Positions 16,343 through 24,863 of a DNA stretch of 40,210 nucleotides are shown here, one piece after another. Source of the DNA: DASUFZ01 sp035541475 (GTDB lineage Bacteria > Myxococcota_A > UBA9160 > SMWR01); NCBI GenBank assembly GCA_035541475.1, contig DATKND010000049.1:1-40210 (forward strand). Reading direction: 5' to 3'. Position 1 is the stretch's first letter. Each line of letters begins with the position of its first letter. The position numbers and the translations under genes are program-made. The notes under the pieces are model-generated. The model made no database searches. It was not told the origin of the DNA and worked only from the letters and a program-made list of their open reading frames with translations.

Positions 16343-18064
16343 ATGAGTCTCGTGGGAAGCCTCGAGGACCTGGGCCTCGCCGACATCCTCCAGATCGTCA
16401 GCCTGGCGCGGAAGTCGGGGCGGCTGCTGCTGCGCTCGGACGACGGCGAGGGCTGGATCGCGCTCCAGGACGGCCTCGTGCGCGGAGCCGGGGTGAAGGG
16501 GCAGAGCGAAGGCCTGCGCGCGCTGCTGGTCGGACCGGGCCACGTCGCGGCCGAGATCTACGACCGCGCGTCGCGCGACGCGAAGGGCGAGGAGCCTCAG
16601 CTCGAGGCAGCGCTGCTCGGCTCCGGCGCCGTCACGAACGACTCGCTCCAGGCGGCGCGACGCGGCGGGGTCGAGCGCGCGGTCATGCGCATGTTCGGCT
16701 GGCGCAGCGGCGAGTTCCGCTTCGAGGTGCGCGACGACATCGACGCGAGCGAGTCCGGCTCGCTGCTCGCGACCGGGCTCAACACGCAATACCTCGCGAT
16801 GGAGGCGACTCGTCTCGGCGACGAGCTCTCGCGCGAGCCGGAAGACTCGCTGCCCGTGGCGGACCCGGACGCGGCGGCCGCGGACGCGCTCCTTTTCAGC
16901 GGCGAGGCCGAGCCCGCCGACAGCCCCGAGCCGCCCGAGGCGACTCGCGACGCCGCGACGCACCGACTCGCGCTCGCGAGCGCCGAGGCGGCCGATGCCG
17001 AGCCCGAACCGGCGGCGGCGGAGATCGTCGTCTCCGAGGAGCCCTCCGAGCCCGCTCCCGTCGCGGTGCGACTCGATGCGGCGTCACCCGCGCCGGCGTC
17101 GCTGGCCGGCTCCGAGCTCCACCTCGTCGCGGTCGACGCCGACCTCGGTGCGCTCGAGTGGCTGAAGGCCTCCGTCGAGGGGATCTTCCGCCGCGTCCAC
17201 ATCTTCCAGCATGCGGGCGCGGCGCTCGAGCGGGTCCGCCAGTACCTGCGGCGCGGTCAGCTCCCGGTCGTGGCGATCTCGAGCCGCATGCCGCCCGACA
17301 ACGGAGCCGGGATCGCGGACGCCGACGCGTTGGTCGCGCGCCTGCGCGCGCTCGCGCCGCGCATGCCACTCGTCGCGCTGGTCGGACCGGGCAAGGAGGC
17401 AGAGGCGCCTCCCGGTGTCGACGCCGCGCTGGCGCGGCCCATCTCGCCCGGGCTCGATCCCGCGAGCTGGGACGTTCACGGTCCGGCCGCGGAACGGGTG
17501 CGCCGCGCGCTCGAGACCTATCGGGGGCGGTCGCCCGCGGCGGCGCCTCCGCGCGGCGGCCCGTCGCTCGCAAGTGTCAAGGCGGCCAGCGAGCGGCTGC
17601 GCGACGAGGTCGCGCCGGGGGAGATCCTCACCCTGGCGCTGGATTTCGCGGCCCAGAGCTTCTCGCGGGCGGCGCTCTTCATGCTGCGCGACGAGGTCGT
17701 CGAAGGCATCGGGGCGCGCGGGCTCGACCGGGCCGGGGGTCCGCAGGACCTGCGCTCGCTCCAGCTCGTGGCCTCGGAGCGGCCGGAGCTCGTCGCGCGC
17801 GTGCTGCGCGAGCGGCGCGCGCTGCGGGCGTCGCCCGCGAGCGCCCGCGACCGCGCCTTCCTGGCTCGGCTCGGGGAGACCTGCCCGAACGAGGTGTACC
17901 TGGCCCCGATCGAGAGCGCCGGCTGCGTGGTGGCGCTGCTCTACGCCGACAACCTGCCGGGCGGCGCGGCCCTCGGCGACACCACGGCGCTCGAGATCGT
18001 GCTTCACGAGGCCGGCCTCGCGCTCGACCGCGCGTCGCTCGAGCGCGCGCTCTCGGGCGCCTGA
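16343..18064 (+). CDS. DUF4388 (PATAN) protein with pseudo-receiver and C-terminal GAF-like domain
   Basis: 573 residues. Residues 1-130 are DUF4388: it starts SLVGSLEDLGLADILQIV and contains GRLLLRSDDGEG. A long Ala/Glu/Pro linker (about 165-250) follows. Residues 257-365 fold like a response-regulator receiver, starting LHLVAVDADLG. Where the phospho-aspartate should stand the sequence reads VVAISSRMPPDNG, so Ser replaces Asp and normal phosphorylation is unlikely. Residues 420-565 resemble a GAF sensor (ALFMLRDEVVEG, YLAPIESAGCVVALLYADN). PATAN proteins in cyanobacteria bind pilus motor proteins. Its position just before the chemosensory operon suggests a signalling partner of it; that is inference. 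Confidence 0.75.
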   Translation: MSLVGSLEDLGLADILQIVSLARKSGRLLLRSDDGEGWIALQDGLVRGAGVKGQSEGLRALLVGPGHVAAEIYDRASRDAKGEEPQLEAALLGSGAVTNDSLQAARRGGVERAVMRMFGWRSGEFRFEVRDDIDASESGSLLATGLNTQYLAMEATRLGDELSREPEDSLPVADPDAAAADALLFSGEAEPADSPEPPEATRDAATHRLALASAEAADAEPEPAAAEIVVSEEPSEPAPVAVRLDAASPAPASLAGSELHLVAVDADLGALEWLKASVEGIFRRVHIFQHAGAALERVRQYLRRGQLPVVAISSRMPPDNGAGIADADALVARLRALAPRMPLVALVGPGKEAEAPPGVDAALARPISPGLDPASWDVHGPAAERVRRALETYRGRSPAAAPPRGGPSLASVKAASERLRDEVAPGEILTLALDFAAQSFSRAALFMLRDEVVEGIGARGLDRAGGPQDLRSLQLVASERPELVARVLRERRALRASPASARDRAFLARLGETCPNEVYLAPIESAGCVVALLYADNLPGGAALGDTTALEIVLHEAGLALDRASLERALSGA

Positions 18065-18094
18065 GGTCTGCGTCCCCACGGCACGCGTCCGCTG

Positions 18095-18112
18095 CGGCTG
18101 CAACTGCAGCCG
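18095..18112. promoter_or_regulatory. Perfect palindrome upstream of the chemosensory operon
   Basis: CGGCTGCAACTGCAGCCG has 8-bp perfect arms around AC. An outer CCCACG (about 18075) / CGTGGG (about 18121) pair extends the symmetry. It lies about 30 nt after the DUF4388 stop and 46 nt before the promoter-like site at 18158. It could be an operator or part of a terminator cruciform; there is no T-run. Confidence 0.45.
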
Positions 18113-18157
18113 ATGGCACCGCGTGGGTAGAGCCGCTCGCCAAGTGCGCCGAGTGAC

Positions 18158-18185
18158 TCAAGAAAGCGTCTCCGCGCGCCGATAG
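18158..18185 (+). promoter_or_regulatory. Sigma-28 (FliA)-like promoter of the chemosensory operon
   Basis: TCAAGAAA (18158-18165), a 12-nt spacer and GCCGATAG (18178-18185). The -10 part matches the FliA consensus GCCGATAA at 7 of 8 positions; the -35 part matches TAAAGTTT at 4 of 8, with the spacer one longer than ideal. Transcription would begin near 18192, in front of the ribosome site at 18201. It therefore also argues against the TTG at 18190 as the start of the first gene. Confidence 0.5.
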
Positions 18186-18216
18186 GCCGTTGTCTCCAGG
18201 TGCGGAGGGGACCACT

Positions 18217-18606
18217 TTGCCGCGGATCCTGATCGTCGAAGACTCGCCGACGATGCGCGCTCTGCTCGCCTCCGCGCTCGAGGAGCTCGAGGGGTCGGTG
18301 AAGATCACCGAGGCCGAGAGCGGCTTCGAGGCGCTGCGCGTGCTGCCGCGCGAGCGCTGGGACCTGATCGTCACGGACGTCAACATGCCGGACATCAACG
18401 GTCTCGAGCTCGTCGCCTTCGCCAAGGGCAATGGCTCCTATCGACACGTTCCGCTGATCATCGTCTCGACCGAGGGCTCCGAGCGCGACCGCGCCAAGGG
18501 CCTCGAGCTCGGCGCCGACGCGTACCTCGTGAAGCCGTTCGAGCCCGGCGATCTGCGCGAGATCGCCGCAGAGCTGCTGGCGCGATCGCGCGCGCGGAAG
18601 ACCTAG
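18217..18606 (+). CDS. Single-domain response regulator (CheY-like), first gene of the chemosensory operon
   Basis: 129 residues from a TTG preceded by GCGGAGGGG. A TTG nine codons earlier (18190) lacks a ribosome site and would overlap the predicted transcription start. The receiver is complete: ILIVEDSPTMR acidic pocket, phospho-acceptor Asp54 in IVTDVNMP, Thr in IIVSTEG and Lys in YLVKPF. There is no output domain, so it acts by protein contact after phosphorylation, presumably by the CheA encoded 2 nt downstream. Confidence 0.9.
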   Translation: MPRILIVEDSPTMRALLASALEELEGSVKITEAESGFEALRVLPRERWDLIVTDVNMPDINGLELVAFAKGNGSYRHVPLIIVSTEGSERDRAKGLELGADAYLVKPFEPGDLREIAAELLARSRARKT

Positions 18607-18607
18607 C

Positions 18608-20701
18608 GTGGCGACGCGACGGCCGCGCGCGAAGCGCCGCTCGAAGGCGGACCGCGAGTTCGTCTCCGAGGCGGAAGAGATCCTCGACGCGATGCGCGCC
18701 GGGGTGGCCGATCTCGGCGACTCGCTGGACGAGTCGCGCGGGCCGGACCCCGAGCTGGTGAACCGCCTGTTCCGCGCGGCGCACTCGCTGAAGGCGCTCG
18801 CCGGCATGTTCCGCTTCGATCCGATCCGCGATCTCGGCCACCGGCTCGAGGACATCCTCGACGGACTGCGCCTCGACCGCGTGCGGCTCGACGCGTCGCT
18901 CTGCGCGCTGCTCGAGGAGTCGATCGCGACCTTCGCGAGCCTGCTCGAGCGCGTCGGCGACGTGCAGGCGCTCGGCGAGTCCGAGCCGGCGATCGCGGAT
19001 CTCTCGCGCCGCATCGCGGCCGCCGCGGCGCCCCCGGCGGTCGAGGCGGATCCGCTCGCGCGGCTCTCCGTCGACGCCTCGCTGCTGCGCGCTCTGACCG
19101 AGTACGAGGAGCACCGCCTGCGCGAGAGCGTGCGGCGCGGTCGCCACATCGCGCTCGTCGACTCGACCTTCGAGATCCTCTCGTTCGAGGAGGGACTCTC
19201 GGAGCTGACGGGTGCGATCCGCGAGCACGGCGAGCTCATCTCGACCTTGCCCGCGCCCGGCGCGGCTCCGGAGTCGCAGATCAACTTCTCGCTGCTCGTC
19301 GCCTCGGATCTCCCGGCGAACGACTTGCTCGCGGCGCTCGACTTCCCGAAGGCGTCGGTGCGCAGCGTGCTCGCGGGCGAGCCCGCGCCGCGCGCGCAGC
19401 TCGCGCCGGCGGCGGAGCCCGACGCCTCCGCGCAGGAGCCCGCGGACGAGTCGCAAGCCCTCGAGCCGCCGCCCGGCGAGACCCCGGGCGAGCTCGAGTC
19501 GCTGCGCTCGATCAGCGACACCGTGCGCGTCGACATCCGCAAGCTCGACGAGCTGATGAATCTAGTCGGCGAGCTCGTGATCGCGCGCGGCGTCCTCGGC
19601 GAGCTCACCTTGCGTCTCCAGGAGAACGCCGCGACCGCGCGCGTCGGCGGCGAGCTCGCGAAGCTGCACAAGGCGCTCGAGCGGAAGCTGCGCGATCTGC
19701 AGTCGGCCGTGCTCGACGTGCGCATGGTGCCGCTGCGCCAGGTGTTCGAGAAGGTCGCGCGCGTGATCCGCCGGTTGCGGCGCGAGCTCGGGCGCGACGT
19801 CCGACTCGATCTGCGCGGCGCCGACACGGAGCTCGACAAGCTGATCGTCGAGGCGCTCGTCGATCCGCTGATGCACGTGGTGCGGAACGCGCTCGACCAC
19901 GCGATCGAGTCGCCGGAGGAGCGGCGCGCCGCGGGCAAGGATCCCGAGGGCACGCTCTCGATCGAGGCGCTCCAGCGCGGCAACCACGTCGTGATCGCGG
20001 TGCGCGACGACGGCCGCGGCATCGACACGCGCGCGCTGCGCACCCACGCCGAGGCGCGCGGGCTGGTCCAGGCCGGGCAGGTGCTGTCCGAGCGCGAGAC
20101 GCTCGAGCTGATCTTCGAGCCGGGGCTCTCCACGCGCGACGAGGTCACCGAGACGAGCGGGCGCGGCGTCGGCATGGACGTCGTGCGCTCGAACCTCGCG
20201 GCGCTCGGCGGTGTGGTGGACGTCGAGTCGGTCCCCGGGCGCGGCACCACGATCACGATGACGGTCCCGATCACGCTCGCGATCATTCAGTCGCTGATCG
20301 TCGGCGTCGGCGAGCGCCGCTTCGCGATCCCGCTCTCGTCGGTGCTGGAGACCTTGCTGCTCCCCCGCACCGCGATCCAGCGCAGCGAGGGGCGCGAGCT
20401 GATCGACCTGCGCGGCGAGCCGCTGCTGCTGCGCCACCTCGCGCGCGAGTTCGACCTCGCCGCCGAGCCGGCGGGCGAGAGCCTCTACGTGATCGTGCTC
20501 GGCATCGGCGAGCAGCGCGTCGGCCTCGCCGTCGATCGCCTCTTCGGGCAGCAGGACACCGTGATCAAGCCGATCCAGGGTCCCCTCGGCGCGCTGCACG
20601 GCATCGCCGGCGGCACCGATCTCGGCGACCAGCAGCCCGTGCTCGTGCTCGACGCTTCCGCCATCGTCGACGATGCCACGCGGCGGCGGGAGGCGGCCTG
20701 A
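18608..20701 (+). CDS. cheA: Chemotaxis histidine kinase CheA
   Basis: 697 residues, GTG start. The Hpt domain (1-125) carries His59 in RAAHSLKALAGMF. A middle region (about 155-255) with LTEYEEHRLRESV and GELISTLPAP is typical of CheA proteins in this group and may be where regulators dock. Dimerisation (about 300-370) starts DTVRVDIRKLDELMNLVGEL. The ATPase part has MHVVRNALDHAIE, DDGRGID and GRGVGMDVV. The CheW-like regulatory domain (about 545-685) ends the protein. There is no fused receiver. It phosphorylates the receivers and CheB of the operon under control of the MCP at 28117. Confidence 0.95.
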   Translation: MATRRPRAKRRSKADREFVSEAEEILDAMRAGVADLGDSLDESRGPDPELVNRLFRAAHSLKALAGMFRFDPIRDLGHRLEDILDGLRLDRVRLDASLCALLEESIATFASLLERVGDVQALGESEPAIADLSRRIAAAAAPPAVEADPLARLSVDASLLRALTEYEEHRLRESVRRGRHIALVDSTFEILSFEEGLSELTGAIREHGELISTLPAPGAAPESQINFSLLVASDLPANDLLAALDFPKASVRSVLAGEPAPRAQLAPAAEPDASAQEPADESQALEPPPGETPGELESLRSISDTVRVDIRKLDELMNLVGELVIARGVLGELTLRLQENAATARVGGELAKLHKALERKLRDLQSAVLDVRMVPLRQVFEKVARVIRRLRRELGRDVRLDLRGADTELDKLIVEALVDPLMHVVRNALDHAIESPEERRAAGKDPEGTLSIEALQRGNHVVIAVRDDGRGIDTRALRTHAEARGLVQAGQVLSERETLELIFEPGLSTRDEVTETSGRGVGMDVVRSNLAALGGVVDVESVPGRGTTITMTVPITLAIIQSLIVGVGERRFAIPLSSVLETLLLPRTAIQRSEGRELIDLRGEPLLLRHLAREFDLAAEPAGESLYVIVLGIGEQRVGLAVDRLFGQQDTVIKPIQGPLGALHGIAGGTDLGDQQPVLVLDASAIVDDATRRREAA

Positions 20702-21201
20702 TGGCGGCTGCGAACTCGCGAGAGGACTGGCAGGCGCTGGCGCGCGAGGCGGCGCGCGGCGTCGACGAGGCGCCCGGCGAGGAGATGCGCCAGCTGCTGG
20801 TTTTCCAGGTCGCCGACGCGAGCTATGCGCTCCCGGTCGAGTGCGTGCGCGAGATCGTACGCCAGCGCGCGACCACGCCGATCCCGCGCGCTCCGGAGGA
20901 CGTGTGCGGCGTGATCTCGCTGCGCGGCGAGATCCTCCAGGTGATCGACCTGCGCCGGCGCATCGGCCTGGCTCCCTGCGCGCCGACGCGGCGCGCGCGC
21001 ATCGTCGTGGTGCAGGCGGAGGAGTCCGGCGTCGCGGGACTGCTCGTCGACGGCGTGCGCGAGGTGCTCCGCACGGGGCAGTCGTCGCTCCAGCTCCAGG
21101 GCGGCGGCGACGGCATGGTGGCGGGTCTCGTGCGGCGCGGCGACGCCTTCGTCTCGCTGATCGACCTGGAGAGGGTGCTGGATCTCCATGTCGACGCATG
21201 A
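20701..21201 (+). CDS. cheW: Chemosensory coupling protein CheW (first copy)
   Basis: 166 residues; the ATG shares a base with the cheA stop. About 30 extra residues precede the SH3-like fold, which begins RQLLVFQVADASYALPVECVREIV. The family motifs IPRAPEDVCGVISLRGEILQVIDLRRR and GLLVDGVREVL are clear. It links CheA to the receptor. The last 14 nt overlap the second cheW. Confidence 0.95.
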   Translation: MAAANSREDWQALAREAARGVDEAPGEEMRQLLVFQVADASYALPVECVREIVRQRATTPIPRAPEDVCGVISLRGEILQVIDLRRRIGLAPCAPTRRARIVVVQAEESGVAGLLVDGVREVLRTGQSSLQLQGGGDGMVAGLVRRGDAFVSLIDLERVLDLHVDA

Positions 21202-21673
21202 AGCCAACGCGAGCCACATCACGCTCGCCTGCTTCGAGGTGGCGGGCGATTGCTATGCGCTCGATGTGACGCAGCTGCGCGAGGTGGTGCGCTGGCAGGC
21301 GGTCACGCCGCTGCCGCGCGCGCCCGAGCTGATCGAGGGCGTGATCGACCTGCGCGGCGCGATCGTGCCGGTCGTCGATCTCGGTCGGCTGCTGCGCGGC
21401 AAGCGCCTCACGCCCGGCAAGCGCACGCGCATCGCGATCGCCGAGATCGACGGCCTCGTGGTCGGGCTCGCCGTCGACGCCGCGACCGAGGTGGTGTCTG
21501 CCGACACGCAGGCGCTCTGCGACCCGCCGGCGCTCGCCTCGCACGCGGGCTACGACGCCGCGCGCGCCGTGCTGCGGCGTCCGGGCGCGCCCCCGATCCT
21601 CGTGGTCGCGCTCGACCACGTGCTCGAGTGCGTGTACCGGTCGGCGCTGCCGGTCGAGGAGGGCGCGGCGTGA
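21188..21673 (+). CDS. cheW: Chemosensory coupling protein CheW (second copy)
   Basis: 161 residues; the ATG lies 14 nt inside the first cheW. Same fold: LACFEVAGDCYALDV, REVVRWQAVTPLPRAPELIEG and VIDLRGAIVPVVDLGRLL. It is clearly diverged from the first copy, so the two may bind different partners (for example CheA and a receptor, or different array positions) rather than being a recent duplicate. Confidence 0.94.
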   Translation: MSTHEANASHITLACFEVAGDCYALDVTQLREVVRWQAVTPLPRAPELIEGVIDLRGAIVPVVDLGRLLRGKRLTPGKRTRIAIAEIDGLVVGLAVDAATEVVSADTQALCDPPALASHAGYDAARAVLRRPGAPPILVVALDHVLECVYRSALPVEEGAA

Positions 21674-21719
21674 GCCGAGCGAATCCCGCGTGGGCTGCCG
21701 AGGCAGCCAGGAGGGCCCG

Positions 21720-22784
21720 ATGATCGCCGCGTGTCCGACCTGCGGAGCGCGCTATCGCATCGACGTCGCGAAGCTCCCGGCCGACGGCGCGCGTCTGCGC
21801 TGCGCGCGCTGCGAGGCGGTCTTCCGCGTGCGCCCGCCGGCCGACGCGAGCGGCGCGCGCCCCGCCACGGCACCGGCGCCCGCACCGGTCGCGCCCGCGC
21901 GGGTCGAGGCGCCTCCGCCGCCCGCGCGCGTCGAAGCGCCGCCGCCGCCGCGCGAGCCCGCGCCCGCTGCGGAGCCGCCGGCGCGCGACCCGTCGCGGCT
22001 CGTCCTGGTCGCCAACCCCGACGTCGCGAGCGGCAAGGCGGTCTGCGCCGCGCTCGCGCGCTGGGGCTTCGAGTCGCTGCTCGTCCACGACGGCGTCGAG
22101 GCGATCCTGACGGTGCAGCGCTCGCAGCCGCGTGTGGTCGTGCTCGACGCGGCGCTGCCGAAGATGTTCGGCTTCCAGGTGTGCGAGCTGATCAAGCGTA
22201 ACGAGAGCCTGCGCTCGATCCACGTGGTGCTCGTCGGCGCGATCCACGATCCGTCGCGCTACCGCCGACCGCCGGGCGAGCTCTACGGCGCCGACGCCTA
22301 CGTCGAGCGACCCGAGCTGCCCGAAGCGCTCGGCCCGGTCCTCGCGGGCTTCGGGATGCCTTCGCAGGGCGCCGAGCCGCGACCCGAGCCGGCGCCGCGC
22401 CGCATCCTGCCGCTCTCGGAGCCGGCGTCCGCGGCGGCGCCGCCGATGCCGTCGCCTGCGCCGCGACCGGCGGCGCGCCCGGCGCCCGCGCAGGCCCCCG
22501 GACCGGCCGCCGAGCCGCGGATGCCCACCGGCGACGGCCTCGACGAGGCGCGTGCGCAGGCCGAGCGCCTCGCACGCATCATCGTGTCAGACATCATCCT
22601 CTACAACGCGGAGAAGTTCGAGGCGGGCGTGCGCTCCGGCGACGTGATCGCCGCGCTCGATGTCGAGCTCGAGGAGGGCCGCGCGCTCTTCGGCTCTCGC
22701 ATCGACCCACGCGTCGGCACCGCGGACGAGTTCCTGCAGCGCGAGCTGCTGCGCGTCGCGCGCTCGCGAGGGATGGCGGGATGA
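21720..22784 (+). CDS. Zinc-ribbon / receiver domain protein of the chemosensory operon
   Basis: 354 residues from an ATG with a strong AGGAGG site. Residues 1-37 form an MJ0042-type zinc ribbon (C5, C8, C28, C31). A Pro/Ala-rich linker follows. Residues 91-210 are a receiver with phospho-acceptor Asp143 in VVLDAALPKMFG, but the usual acidic pocket reads LVANPD, so metal binding may be weaker. After another Pro/Ala linker a C-terminal helical domain (about 270-354) contains ARIIVSDIILYNAEKF. Similar zinc-ribbon-led proteins occur in Myxococcota signalling. Probably an auxiliary phosphorylation target or scaffold of this pathway; exact role unknown. Confidence 0.78.
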   Translation: MIAACPTCGARYRIDVAKLPADGARLRCARCEAVFRVRPPADASGARPATAPAPAPVAPARVEAPPPPARVEAPPPPREPAPAAEPPARDPSRLVLVANPDVASGKAVCAALARWGFESLLVHDGVEAILTVQRSQPRVVVLDAALPKMFGFQVCELIKRNESLRSIHVVLVGAIHDPSRYRRPPGELYGADAYVERPELPEALGPVLAGFGMPSQGAEPRPEPAPRRILPLSEPASAAAPPMPSPAPRPAARPAPAQAPGPAAEPRMPTGDGLDEARAQAERLARIIVSDIILYNAEKFEAGVRSGDVIAALDVELEEGRALFGSRIDPRVGTADEFLQRELLRVARSRGMAG

Positions 22785-24859
22785 GCGACGACGCGAACCG
22801 CGAACGGCTCGCCATCGCGCGCGACCTCGCGAGCGCGGACGAGGAGGTCCGGCGCCTCGCGGTCGAGCGCATGGCGCTGCTCGCCGTGGATGAGGTCGTG
22901 CCGCGGCTGGTCGAGTGCCTCGGCGATACGTCGTGGCGGGTGCGCAAGTCCGCGGTCGAGCGGCTGGCCGCGTGGCCCGACGCCGACGCCGTCGCACGGG
23001 CGCTCTGCGGCGCGCTGGCCGACGGCGAGAACCCCGGGCGGCGCAACGCGGCGGTCGACGCACTCGTGCGTCGGGGCGCCGCGGCGCTGCCGCGCCTCTG
23101 CGAGACGGCGCGCGACCCCGATCCCGACGTGAGGAAGTTCGCGGTGGACGCGCTCGCCGGCATCGGCGACGCCCGCGCGGTCCCCGATCTGCTGATCCGG
23201 CTGCGCGATGCGGACACGAACGTGCGGGCGTCGGTGGCCGACGCGCTCGGCGCGATCGGCGGAGCCGCAGCGGCCACGGCGCTCTGTCAGGTCGCGCGCT
23301 CCGACGAAGAGGATCCGCTGGTGCGCTTCTCGGCGCTCCACGCGCTCTCGGCGCAGGACGTGCCGATCCCGGCGGCGGATCTCGCCGGCGCGCTCTCCGA
23401 CCCGATGCTGCGGCCGGTCGCGCTCGAGGCGATCGGTCGGCTGCCCGACGACGAGGGCGCCGTGCAGGCGCTGCTGAAGGGCCTCGACGGTCCCGCGCGC
23501 GCGGTGCGCGAGGCGGCGATCCGCTCGCTGCTGCGGCTGCTCGCGCGCTCGGACGTCGACTCGGCGGAGCGGCTGCTCGCGCGCATGCGCGAGCGCGTGG
23601 CGGCGCAGCCGGCCATCGCGGACGCGGCGGTCGAGCGCCTGCTCGAGGCGGACCTGCCGACCCGCCTCGGACTCGTGCAGTTCCTCGGCGCCGTGCGACA
23701 CCATCCGGCGGCGCTCGCCGTACTGCTCGCGGCGCGCGACGAGGCGCTCGAGCCGATCGCGCAGAGCGCGCTCGAGGTGATGGGCGCGCCGGCCGAGGCG
23801 GCGATCGACGAAGTCTGGCGCGATCTCGAGGGCGATGCGCGCCGCGCGGCCTGCGGCTTCTTCGCGCGCGCGTCGGGCGCGCGCAGCGGGGAGCGGCTGT
23901 GCGAGGCGCTCGACGACGCCGATCCGGCCGTGCGCATCGCGGCGGCCACGGCGCTCGCGGTGCGCGCGCTGCCGCAGGCGGTGCCGATGCTGGCGCGGCG
24001 CCTCGAGCTGGCGGCCGCGGACGCGCTGCGCGAGCTGTCCGAGGAGGAGATCGCCGCGGTCACCGAGGCGCTGTGCCAGGTCACGCGCAAGGGCGGCGCC
24101 GACCGCGTGATCGACGCGCTGCGCGCGGCGCTCTCGGGCGCCGCGGAGCCGGTGCGCGAGGCGGTGGCGCGCGTGCTCGGACGGGTGGGGCGCGCGCAGG
24201 ACGCCGACCTGATGGAGCTCTTGCTGAAGGACGCGAGCGCGCCCGTGCGGCGCGCGGCGGTGGACGCGCTGGCGCGGCTCGAGCCGGGCGGCGCGCGCGA
24301 GTCGCTGCGCATGGCGATCGGCGACGAGTCGCCCGAGGTGCGCGCGGCCGTCGCGCGGGCGCTCGGCGGCGCGGCGGGCCGCGAGGCGCTGGCGGATCTC
24401 GAACGGCTCGCCGCCGATGAGGACGTGCACGTGCGCGCGACCGCCGTCGGCGCGCTGCTCTCCGGCGACGAGGCGTCCGGGCGGCGCACCACCGCGCTCT
24501 CGTACTTCGACGCGGCCTGCGCCGATCAGGCGCCCGTGGCGCTCGCCGCGCTCGAGGCCGCGACGCGCCGGGGAGGCTCGCTCGCGCTGCGCGCGCTGCG
24601 CATGCTCGAGCGCCCCGAACCCGAGCTGGTGCGCGAGGTGATCCGCTGCGTCGGCCTCCACGCCGACGCCAGCGCCCTCGAGGCGTTGATCCCGCTCGTC
24701 GGCCACGCGGACTGGTCGGTGCGCGCCGAGGCGATCGAGGCGATCGCGGAGCGCAGCCTGCGGCGCGCGGCGCCGGCGATCCTGCGGCGCCTCGACATCG
24801 AGCAGGACGAGTTCGTTCGGGGCGCGGCGCTGCGGGCGCTCGCGAGGCTCGAGGGCTAG
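22781..24859 (+). CDS. HEAT-repeat protein of the chemosensory operon
   Basis: 692 residues made almost entirely of about 20 HEAT-type helical repeats of roughly 30 residues. Examples are DPDVRKFAVDALAGIGD, DTNVRASVADALGAIGG and SAPVRRAAVDALARLEPG. No catalytic domain, signal peptide or membrane segment is visible, so a cytoplasmic binding platform is likely. It overlaps the previous gene by 4 nt and precedes cheR by 4 nt, which ties it firmly to the operon. HEAT proteins accompany some Myxococcus chemosensory systems. Probable scaffold for receivers or array components; inferred. Confidence 0.85.
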   Translation: MSDDANRERLAIARDLASADEEVRRLAVERMALLAVDEVVPRLVECLGDTSWRVRKSAVERLAAWPDADAVARALCGALADGENPGRRNAAVDALVRRGAAALPRLCETARDPDPDVRKFAVDALAGIGDARAVPDLLIRLRDADTNVRASVADALGAIGGAAAATALCQVARSDEEDPLVRFSALHALSAQDVPIPAADLAGALSDPMLRPVALEAIGRLPDDEGAVQALLKGLDGPARAVREAAIRSLLRLLARSDVDSAERLLARMRERVAAQPAIADAAVERLLEADLPTRLGLVQFLGAVRHHPAALAVLLAARDEALEPIAQSALEVMGAPAEAAIDEVWRDLEGDARRAACGFFARASGARSGERLCEALDDADPAVRIAAATALAVRALPQAVPMLARRLELAAADALRELSEEEIAAVTEALCQVTRKGGADRVIDALRAALSGAAEPVREAVARVLGRVGRAQDADLMELLLKDASAPVRRAAVDALARLEPGGARESLRMAIGDESPEVRAAVARALGGAAGREALADLERLAADEDVHVRATAVGALLSGDEASGRRTTALSYFDAACADQAPVALAALEAATRRGGSLALRALRMLERPEPELVREVIRCVGLHADASALEALIPLVGHADWSVRAEAIEAIAERSLRRAAPAILRRLDIEQDEFVRGAALRALARLEG

Positions 24860-24863
24860 CGGC

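Noticed and set aside
18004..20286. 760-codon Ser-rich minus-strand frame opposite cheA
   Set aside because: Pure antisense of CheA with Ser/Arg bias and no domain; CheA on the + strand is complete.
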